A stretch of 64,000 nt of DNA from Ricinus communis. Taxonomy: Eukaryota > Streptophyta > Magnoliopsida > Malpighiales > Euphorbiaceae. The stretch lies in contig NC_063257.1 of the NCBI RefSeq assembly GCF_019578655.1, forward strand, positions 32,647,159 through 32,711,158. The letters run 5' to 3'. The position numbers and the translations under genes were made by a program. Below, piece after piece: positions 55,810 through 64,000 of the stretch. The notes under the pieces are model-generated. The model did not search any database and was not told where the DNA came from. It saw only the letters and a list, made by a program, of their open reading frames with translations. Position 1 is the first letter of the stretch; each line of letters opens with the position of its first letter.

Positions 55810-57478
55810 TTGTTTATGGCTTGTTCTTCTCAAGATATTGATTTGCAGTATAATCCTGAAATTGAGAAGACAGCGCGTCGATTAAGAAAGGAGACTAGGC
55901 AAAGAAAAAGTTATCTCATAAAGGAATGGAAGATAGATTTGGCTATTAGTGACGCATCTATTTGTCAAGAAGTTGTAGAAAATATGGCGAATAAAACTCT
56001 TAAAGAGCTAGCCACGCCGGATTTGAATCAAGAACCTTTATGCATTATATTTCCTAATATTGCAGTTGATTTTGAATTAAAATCTGGCTTAATTCACTTA
56101 CTACCTTTTTTTCATAGATGTGCAGGTGAAGATCCTCATAAACACTTGAAAGAATTCCATATTGTACGCCCCATAATGAAGCCACATGGTGTGACCGAAG
56201 AGCAAATAAATCTTAGAGCTTTTCTCTTTTATTTAAAGGATAAAGCAAAAGATTGGCTCTATTATCTACCCTCTAGTTCAATAACAACATGGAATGAGAT
56301 GAAAAGATTGTTCTTAGATAAGTTTTTCCCTGCAACAAGAGCTACCAACATCAGAAAAGAAATTTGTGGCGTAACACAGTTCATTGGAGAAACATTATAT
56401 GAGTATTATGAGAGGTTCAAGCAACTCTGTGCTAGTTGCCCCCATCACCAAATTTCTCAGCAACTCTTAATCCAATACTTCTATGAAGGATTATTGCCAA
56501 TGGATACGACTATGATTGATGCAGCAAGTGGTAGAGCTTTGGTTGACAAGAAACCTAAAGAAGCCAAGCAATTACTTTCAAATGCGGCTGAAAATTCTCA
56601 GTAATTTGGTACAAGAGTTAATGGAGCTACTAGGCGAGTTAATGAGGTAAGCATTAAAAATCTTGAAAATCAAATTTTTGATTTAACTGCTTTGGTTCGT
56701 CAAATAGCTGTAAGACAATTGTAAATGGCAAAAGTTTGTGGAATATGCCCAGTTCAAGGACATCCCACTGATATGTGACCAACATTGCAACAAGACTTGA
56801 TGCAAGAAACTAATGCTTTAGGTGGGTTTACTAGTCAACCTCAAAGGATGTATGATCCCTTTTCCAATCAATATAATCCTGGATGGAGAGATCACCCGAA
56901 TTTGAGCTATGGTAACCAAGGAGGACAACAAAAGTATCCTTCTCAGAATTTCATTAGACCACCTCAAGTTCTCCAAAAACCTCAAGCTTCAAATTCAGGT
57001 ATGTCTTTGGTTCAAATTCAGGAAGATATTGTTAAAAGTCTTGCTTCAACAGGAAACAAGGTCCAGCATTCAGAATTTAGGCAACCAAATTACTCAATTG
57101 GCTACATTGGTTAGTAAATTGGAGGCTCAAAATTTTGGAAAACTACCTTCACAACAGGAGATAAATCTAAAGGAGAATGTTAGTGCAATTTTTCTAAGAA
57201 GTGGAAAGGAGATTCCTTCAGGGTCGATTCCACTTAAGAAAAGTGAACCGAGCAAGGAAAAGGAAGAAGAAGCTTCCTCTAAAGCATCACGTAGGGTAAA
57301 ATTCGATCCTCCTCTAACTCTTTCATCTCACACTCCATTACCTCCTTTTCCTAGCAGATTAGCTAAGCCAAAAGAAGATGAGCAAGAAAAGGAGATCTTG
57401 GATACATTTAGGAAGGTGGAGATAAATATCCCATTATTGGATGCTATCAAGCAAATTCCTAATATGCAAAGATCTTGA
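55810..57478 (+). pseudogene. Element H gag
   Basis: The first 264 codons (55810-56604) are open and form a good Athila gag core: DPHKHLKEFHIV, LRAFLFYLKDKAKDWLYYL, TTWNEMKRLFLDKFFPA and LYEYYERFKQLCASCPHH. A stop at 56602 interrupts the tail. The zinc knuckle CGICPVQGHPTDM at about 56738-56776 has a stop in place of the last Cys. Next come a Gln/Asn/Pro-rich stretch and, after a frameshift near 57070, NLGNQITQLATLV and ENVSAIFLRSGKEI, the conserved gag C-terminal signature. A basic-acidic linker leads to protease. Few lesions fit the young age. Confidence 0.88.
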
Positions 57479-58400
57479 AGGAATTATGCACAAACAAAAG
57501 AAGGATGAAGGAAAAGGAGAAAGTGGTGGTAAGTAAGAATGTGTCGGCTATCTTGCAAAAGAATATGCTAGAAAAATGCAAGGATCCAAGTATGTTTTCA
57601 TTACCTTGTGTTATTGTTAATACGGAAATTGAGCGTGCCATGTTAGATTTAGGAGCTTCTATTAATGTCATGTCATTTTCTATTTATCAAGAGTTGAAAC
57701 TAAATAACTTGCAATAGACTGGTGTAGTGATTCAATTAGCTGATCATTCTTATATTCATCCCCTTGGAGTTGTCAAAGATGTTTTGGTGCAGGTTAATAA
57801 GCTTATATTTCCTGTCGACTTTTACATTTTGGAAATGGATGATAATTCCTCATCAAGATCAGCTTCGATTTTATTAGGACGACCATTCATGAAAACTACT
57901 AAGACAAAGATTAATGTAGATGAGGGTACTCCCTCCATAGAGTTTGATGGAGAGATTGTTAAATTTAATATTTTCGATGCAATGAAATATCCTAATAATA
58001 TACATTCTCTTTGCCATATTGATGTAATTGTTCCAATTGTGCAGGAAGTATTTGCAAAAGAAAGTATTGGTGATGAGCAAGTATTAGATGCACAATCTAA
58101 TTTAGAAGGAATTAATTATGAGATTGGTCAAAAAGTATTATTATATAATTCTCGATTGAAGCTTATACCTTATAAGTTTCATTCTCGATGGATCGGTCCA
58201 TTTGTTGTTACTAATGTGTTTCCTATGGTGCAGTGGAAATTAAAAGCTTGGATTCGGATAAAATTTTCAAAGTGAATGGTCATAGATTGAAGATCTTCCA
58301 TGAGGGTGAAATTACTCCATGTCTCATTAGTTTTCCTTTGGATCACCCCACTTATTTGGATGACTCAAATATTTCATCATTCCGTCGAGCATAACATCGT
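57475..58400 (+). pseudogene. Element H protease joined in frame to the integrase C-terminus
   Basis: SMFSLPCVIVNTEIERAMLD starts the aspartic protease; the active site is DLGASINVM (57653-57680). After one stop at 57715-57717 the frame 57727-58275 runs through [20 protein letters not shown] and [20 protein letters not shown]. It then enters the linker to about 58110 and passes without a break to [27 protein letters not shown]: the C-terminal end of integrase. So RT, RNase H and the integrase core were deleted in frame. A frameshift near 58235 gives [15 protein letters not shown] and the pol end at about 58393. Confidence 0.88.
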
Positions 58401-58543
58401 TAAATAATTGCGCTATTGGGAGGCAACCCAAATGCTTTCTTTATTTTTATTTATACTTTTTATTTTCTTTCACTTAGTTTATTTTATTTTTAGTTTTTTT
58501 TAACGAAGAAGTTCAATTTTTTTTGGCAGAAGACTAATTTCAA
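58401..58543 (+). other. Post-integrase phrase of H
   Basis: TTGGGAGGCAACCCAAATGC at 58411-58430 is the counterpart of the same phrase in A and B. A T-rich run follows. Confidence 0.65.
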
Positions 58544-58848
58544 TAAGGCGTGACCACGCCTTTTTACAGCTCTGCAAGATGCATCAACTAAATTTTTTCG
58601 AGAAACTCGTTTCTTATAAGGCGTGACCACGCCTTATCTCAAAACATCTTCTGCTTTGTTTTGACTTCTTTACTTTATCTTCTAGAAACTCGTTTCTTAT
58701 AAGGCATGACCATGCCTTATCTCAAAACACCTTCTGCTTTGTTTTGACTTCTTTACTTTATTTTTCAGAAGCTCGTTTCTTATAAGGCGTGACCACGCCT
58801 TATCTCAAACCCACTTCTGATTTGTTTTGACTTCTCTACTTTATTTTC
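58544..58848 (+). repeat. 83-bp tandem repeat carrying the GGCGTG-AC-CACGCC palindrome
   Basis: Palindromes lie at 58544-58562, 58616-58637, 58699-58720 and 58782-58803; the last three are exactly 83 bp apart within tandem units. The third reads GGCATG-AC-CATGCC, changed at both mirror positions. The same palindrome is in both LTRs. Confidence 0.92.
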
Positions 58849-58996
58849 TTTACAGCCATCACGAAAACTTTCTATTTTCACTGAGGGGTTATACCTCCTT
58901 GCCCACCATCACCATAAACTACTCAGTCTGAGTTGCTCGCAAATCAAGGGAGTTTCATATTTCTTTTCATTTCTTTTGTGAGCCATTTTCTTTTTG
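58849..58996 (+). other. Post-repeat segment with acceptor-like site
   Basis: TTTTCTTTACAGCCATC at 58839-58855 resembles a splice acceptor and corresponds in place to TTATTTGCAGCCACT in B. No env ORF follows; a few codons run to a stop. Confidence 0.35.
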
Positions 58997-59034
58997 ATAC
59001 ATTGAGGACAATGTATAGTTTAGGTGTGGGGGAG
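58997..59034 (+). promoter_or_regulatory. Distal hairpin and purine tract, element H
   Basis: ATACATT-GAGGAC-AATGTAT (58997-59016, perfect 7-bp stem), five bases, then AGGTGTGGGGGAGG. Confidence 0.85.
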
Positions 59035-60341
59035 GAATATGACAATTATATGATTTCCTTTTCTTTTTGAAAATATTTTTTTTATGCTTAGAATTAGGTA
59101 TGCTTTAATTCATATGTGCTAATTTTTCTTTTACAACCTTGAGTTTTGTTTTGATAACCTAGAATAACATGAAAGTTAGAGATATATTTTTGGTTTGAGT
59201 TTTAATGCATGAAAGGGATAAGCATGATTAGTGTTTCTCTAAAATTATTTGATGGTATCTCATTAGTTTATTGATTGAAAAATGCACAAGACTTTATACA
59301 AATTTGAACATTCAAGTGAGCTTTTGAGCCAAAGAGCAATTCATTATATTTTGCTCTAATTGTTTTTGTTGAGTGTTATCAAACTTAGTATGTTTATTCT
59401 AGAACTTGCTTGTAAATGCATGTTGAGATCACATTTTTAGATTGATGCTTTAATATGATAAGGGCAATTAGGATTAACCAATTCTTAGACTCTTAAAGAC
59501 ATACCTTGTTGATTTTTCTTTTAGTTAGCCACTTTGAGCGTATTTTCTATTTTTTTTCTTGTTTTTAACACATATTGTCTAGCCCGAGACCTTTTGTTTG
59601 TTTCCCCTATTTTTCTACCCTTGTCAAAACAAGAGGGAAAGTGTTGCATGGTATAAAAAGATACAGAAAAATATGAGAAAAAGAGGAAAAACAAGGGAAG
59701 AAAATCTTCAAAAAAAAAGAAAAAAAAAGGAAAGAAAATGTTGAAAAAAAAAGTTGATATTTATTCCTTTCATGAAAGAGGATAATTGGAGAAGTATTCA
59801 TCACATATATTGAATTGTTACATATTGTTCCTCCAAATTTTTAGTGCTCATATAAGATGTGGGAATAAATTTTAAGGTTTTCAAAGTGTGTTTTGTGGTT
59901 ATATGGCATAGTTATCATGCAGGAATCTAACCTTTTTATCTTGATTATGAAACACTTTAATTTTTCCTTTTATCATACCCTTTCCTAAGCCCCATTACAA
60001 CTCTTGTGAAGTCCTTTTGATTTTTGCATCTAATGGTGGAGACTTGATTCATTAGCAAGCTTATGGTAATAACATGCTATGATTTGGTTCTGAGAGTAAA
60101 TGCACCCTAAACACTTTGAGAGTATTGAGTGAAACCATGTTAGGGTGTTAAATCTTGTTGCTTTGATTTTGATGAATTAGTGAGATACTTGTTCTTTTTA
60201 CAAAATTTATCCTATGAGTGCTACTATCTTGATTGTCATTATGATTCAACTAATTGATGTATGTTTAACTTATTTGATATTTATGAAAATTAAAAGAGAT
60301 GAAAAGGAAGTAGAGAGGAGAATTGGTATGTTGAATTGAGG
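59035..60341 (+). other. Conserved noncoding block of element H
   Basis: Non-coding. Anchors shared with A and B in the matching order: TAGAACTTGCT near 59399-59409 and CCCCATTACAACTCTTGTGAAG near 59989-60010 (complements of the A and B anchors). A-rich purine runs lie at 59690-59755. Confidence 0.65.
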
Positions 60342-60380
60342 TATGCTTGAGGACAAGCATAAATTAGGTGTGGGGGAATT
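60342..60380 (+). promoter_or_regulatory. Polypurine tract with hairpin, element H
   Basis: TATGCTT-GAGGAC-AAGCATA (60342-60361, perfect 7-bp stem), four bases, AGGTGTGGGGGAATT, then the LTR at 60381. Confidence 0.9.
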
Positions 60381-61795
60381 TGATAGATCATAAATAGTTA
60401 TACTTATTATGTTTAATTCCCTTACATTTTGATTGAATAATGTACTTAATTATGAAAACTGTGTTTATTCTGACCTAGGTGGTGAAATATCAAGGATTAA
60501 GTGTCAGCCTAAAGATATGTTGTAAGGCATCACTTGTCAGAAACCAAGTCTTTTGGAGGAAGAGCAAAAATTTATGCAGAAGGTCATTTTCAATAAGGCG
60601 TGACCACGCCTTACAATTCGTGAACTGCTGGAATCTACAAAAGAGAATTTTAAATTTTTAAGATAAATTTGTGGTGGACCCACTTTTATGTAATTTTCTT
60701 TATTTTGGAAGTGTTGGGTAAAGAAAAACTGACTCCCATGTTATTTAGGATTTTAATTTGTTTAGATTACCCTTTATCTTATCCTTCCTTATAGGGATAA
60801 GATCATATAGGAAGATTATTTCTTTTTGGATAATGATTATCTTTTTAAGTTTTAGGTTTGACTTCCTATATAAGGAGGCTACTTCTACAAAGTAAGGACC
60901 GCTGAAGAGTGCTTTGATTATTTATTATTTTTCTTCTTCTATTCCCTATAATTCTTTTCTTGTAAATTTTTACTCCACCAGTGTGGCTAAGTTTTTAGTT
61001 TCTGATTCAAGAGTGAATAAATTCCAATTGTGATTTTGTGAGGCTTTGTGCTTAATAGAATTCTTCTTTAATTCAAGTATTCTTTATTTCTTGTTTTTAT
61101 TATTTATGAATTTTTGATATTGGTTGAACTGATGACTTAACTTTGATATTGATTTTTTTACTGCTAAACTTTGAGTTTGTGATCCGTAATTGTCATGAAT
61201 GATTGACACAAGTAGCAAGGAGCTGGCTCATATGTGTGTGATTGCGGCCTTTTCGAATTACATAGCTTGCATGATAGGCTCTAGGGAAATAAAGGAACAA
61301 GGTTAATTCAATTGCAGCTATTTCGATTAATTAATGTTGATTTAGTCATTCTCATTATTCTTAATGCTATCATTAAGTTGATATGGAAGGTTATCGTGCC
61401 CAGTTGACTAATGGTAAATTTTGATTTGGATGCTGGGTTTGCGTCAATTATATTAGGAGTATTTACACTTGTTGCGGCTTTTCCAAATAAGTAGACTAAG
61501 TACTTGAATAGAAAAATTGATATTTGAGCCTATGATCATGATTACAATTAGATGGAATTAGCACCCTTAAATTAGGAATTGTTAAGATTGATTTTTATTT
61601 ACTTTAATATTCAACCTTCATTATTTTTTGTTTATTTATAATTTTGATTCAAACATTCAAAATCCCCCCATTTTTATTTAACTTTGAGAAGCTATCCATA
61701 TTGGTTCTCTTGGGATTCGACCTGGTTTCACTATTTCTACAAGTTAGTTTAAGAAAATCAGTAATTTATTTTAAAGGGCTTCGAAAACCCGTTCA
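60381..61795 (+). repeat. 3' LTR of element H
   Basis: Partner of 54339-55756. The palindrome lies at 60594-60613 and the TATA box at 60867-60875. It is followed by acaag. Confidence 0.95.
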
Positions 61796-61990
61796 ACAAG
61801 ATCCTAACAAGACCAAGCAGTTCAGCTCTGACCTCATCTCCAGCATCTATGGCCCCTAATTTTGCTGAGATGACAAGACAATTGGAAATGAGGCAGAATA
61901 TGCTAAAGTTGCAAGGTTAGGAAACGATAGAGGACATCGATGAACCAGTCGAAGTAACTTCGAAGGGGAAGGTAAATCAGCCAGACCTAC
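61796..61990 (+). pseudogene. Element G gag N-terminus, resumed after H
   Basis: With one stop, the frame gives EMTRQLEMRQNMLKLQG, EDIDEPVEV and PDLQKFDGG, the start of a Tat gag core (P-x-x-x-K-F-D-G). It then switches abruptly to RNase H sequence near 61990: the rest of gag, protease and RT are deleted. Confidence 0.5.
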
Positions 61991-62780
61991 AAAAATTTGA
62001 TGGAGGAAGGAGTTGAACACGCCATGTACTATATAAGCAAGAAGTTGTTCCCCTACAAAAGTAAGTGTAATGCGGTGGAAAAGACGTGTTTAGCAGTGGC
62101 ATGGTCGGCAAAGAAGTTGCGGCACTACTTTCAATCCTATCATGTGCAAGCAGTATTATGGCATGATCCCTTGATGAATTTGCATGGGACGCCTTCTCTA
62201 GTCGGAAAATTAGGCAAATGGTTGATCATGTTAATAAAGTTTGACATAGAAAACCTCACGAAGAAGGCAATGAAGGACCGAGCAATGTTAGAATTCCTAG
62301 CGCATAACCTAATCACGGAGGATGAGCCTTGCGACTTTAAATTCTCAGATGAAGGATTGGGAGGAATTTCAGTGGTCAGTTGGAGACTATATTTTGACAG
62401 GGCTGTTAATCGAAAAGGGGCAGGAATCAGGATAGTGCTGACAACTCTAATAGGCAAAGTAATTCTGATGGCTAAGAAATTAAAATTCTATGTAACAAAC
62501 AACATGGTAGAGTATGAAGCATGTGCATTTGGTCTGAAAACCTTTCTCGCCATGGGGATTCGTGAGGTAGAAGTGCTCGAAGACTCCATGTTGGTAGTAT
62601 CGTAGGTCATTAGGGACTGAGAGTTAAAAGAGGAAAAATTAAGGCCATACCATGAACATGTGTAGAAAACGGCTAAAAGTTTCAAGAGATGCCAGTATGT
62701 GCATATTAGGAAAGATTAGAATCAAATAGCAAATGCCCTGGCAGGGCTAGCTTCGATTTAGGAAAACCCGGGGAGGTCTA
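61991..62780 (+). pseudogene. Element G RT-linked RNase H and second (archaeal-type) RNase H
   Basis: The frame 61997-62605 is open for 202 codons. The first part, YYISKKLFPYKSKCNAVEK then WSAKKLRHYFQSY and RAMLEFLAHNL, is the degenerate RT-linked RNase H of gypsy elements. The second part, WRLYFDRAVNRKGAGIRIVL and NNMVEYEACAFGLKT, is the extra RNase H typical of the Tat lineage. Its Asp (YFD), Glu (VEYEA) and Asp (EDSMLV) are in place. After 62605 stops appear, but PYHEHV and QIANALAGLAS still mark the end of the domain. Confidence 0.85.
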
Positions 62781-62869
62781 GATTCGAGCCACTTATCATC
62801 GTGCAATCACATGGGCCATGGTAGGCCGTGGTACTTTGATATCTAGAGATACATGGAAGAAGGGATATA

Positions 62870-64000
62870 TTGAGAAGAGGCTATAGGAAGAGACAAGGCA
62901 GCCCTTCACAAACTGGCCCTACACTTCCTCAGCCATCAGGGCATGCTTTATAAAAGGGGGTCGAATGGAATACACTTAAGGTGCATTAACAAGCAGGAAG
63001 CGTAGAAAGTAATAGAGGAACTCCATCTCGGAATATGCAAGACCCATATGAATAGCCCTTACTTAGCTAAGAAAATCTTTAGACAAGGCTTCTTCTGGCT
63101 CACCATGTAGAGCGATTACATTCAATTTACTAGAAAGTGTCATCAATGCGAGATCCATGCTAACCAGATCCATTTATCGCTCTCCGAACTGCATGCTATA
63201 TTCTCCCCATGGCTGTTCTCAGCTTGAGGAATAGACATCATCGGAGAGATAAGGCATGCGGCCAGCAATGGGCATTAGTACATAGTGGTCATCATTGATT
63301 ACTTCTCAAAATGGATCGAGGTTGAATCTTTCACGCGCATTAGTGTCAAGCAGATGGCTAAGTTACAGATAATGGGGTGCAATTTCAAGCAAGATTTAGG
63401 ACCCTGATGGCAAAGTACAAGATTGAGCATCATTAGTATTCGCCCTACAGTCCACAAGCTAATGGCGCAGTAGAGACGGCTAATAAGATTTGGAAGAAGA
63501 TATTGGCTAAAACGGTGCAGACCTATAAGGACTAGGCTAAACAGCTCCCATATGCTCTTTGGGGTTACAAAATGATAGGGGTGATACCATATTCATTGGT
63601 TTACAATACAAAGTCAGTATTGCCTATGGAAGTAGAACTCCAGTCATTGAGAACTGTGGTGGAGACCTAGATGCCAAATGCAGAGTGGGCCCAAAGCAGA
63701 TACGAGCAGCTCACCTTATTCGATGAGAAAAGAATGAAAGCCATGTATCACTTACAGTTGTATCAAAAAAGAGTCGCCCGAGTATTCAACAAAGGGGTCA
63801 AGGATAGGCCACTAAAAGAGGGGGATTGGGTGCTAAAATAAGTTAACGCAACCGCCTCCGATGCTAGGGGAAAGTTTAGACCAAACTGGAAAGGGCCATA
63901 CATGGTAACCAAGCTATTCTCCAAGGGAGCAGTCAAGATCTCTGACTTGGATGGAAATGAATTTACTCAGCCCATCAATCGTGACAGGCTAAAGCTATAC
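62870..64000 (+). pseudogene. Element G integrase, running off the window
   Basis: This is Ty3-gypsy integrase. The zinc-binding part is near 63020-63150 (LHLGIC, HMNSPYLAKKIF, CHQCEIHA). The catalytic core has GIDIIGEI near 63228, FSKWIEVESF (63305) and TDNGVQF (63371), then YSPQANGAVETANK (63444-63485) with the catalytic Glu. The C-terminal part includes GDWVLK, RPNWKGPYMVTKLFSKGAVK and NRDRLKLY at the last bases. Stops and a deletion before TDNGVQF show it is dead. The strand and position fit the same element as the RNase H. Confidence 0.87.

Larger units (their letters stand above)
54339..61795 (+). mobile_element. Element H: Athila-type retrotransposon, youngest in the window
   Basis: Two LTRs (54339-55756, 60381-61795) flank PBS, gag, protease fused to an integrase end, palindrome repeats, the conserved noncoding block and PPT. 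Flanking pentamers are acgag (54334-54338) and acaag (61796-61800), one base apart. It is inserted in element G. Its total of 7.5 kb is too short for a full element, as RT, RNase H and most of integrase are absent. Confidence 0.92.

Noticed and set aside
1..64000. Endogenous pararetrovirus, organellar DNA, tRNA or rRNA genes
   Set aside because: I found no movement-protein or pararetrovirus motifs, no organelle gene stretch and no tRNA or rRNA-like sequence apart from the retrotransposon primer sites.

Overview
The window is AT-rich plant nuclear DNA made almost entirely of nested, decayed transposable elements. I see no host gene, tRNA, rRNA or CRISPR array. The families (Athila, Tat/Ogre and chromovirus Ty3-gypsy; Sirevirus Ty1-copia; a Mutator-like element) point to a flowering plant, most likely a eudicot; the species cannot be named. 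It looks like a repeat-rich, probably pericentromeric island.

Layout by nesting. The outermost recognisable layer of the left part is a + strand Sirevirus, E2 (pol piece 31814-32376, env-position ORF 42540-44290, 3' LTR 44812-46446). A - strand Sirevirus, E1, sits in E2's pol (23816-31813, with its 3' tail at about 4391-4507). E1 is cut by a + strand MULE (1-~4390) and by a - strand Athila-type element, A (4508-23810, target duplication aaaag). A holds a chromovirus-like solo LTR, J (20799-23172, tctac), in its 5' LTR, and a composite insertion in its protease-RT frame (10684-17576, tcaag). The composite is an inverted partial LTR (C) joined to a gutted - strand Athila element (B). E2 is also interrupted by a Tat element, D (32377-~42535), which holds a - strand solo LTR, K (37111-38498, ctaga).

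Right part. After E2 come unexplained tandem repeats (46447-47080), an RNase H relic, a gypsy element F (47615-49684), a + strand Tat/Ogre-like element G (from 49685 past the window end) and, inside G, a fairly young Athila-type element H (54339-61795).

How the parts work together. No element is intact. The three Athila elements (A, B, H) have each lost most of RT, RNase H and integrase, yet keep PBS, PPT, LTRs and a 1.3-kb noncoding block, so they look like non-autonomous derivatives mobilised in trans. The most interesting structure is noncoding. In A, B and H a small hairpin with loop GAGGAC stands just before the AGTGTGGGG purine tract; it occurs twice per element, bracketing the conserved 1.3-kb block, and the stems differ while staying paired. 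In A, H and E1, family-specific GC-rich palindromes occur both in the LTR and in the spacer after pol. In A and E1 that spacer also has a TATA box and a leader, so the env-position gene may have its own promoter.
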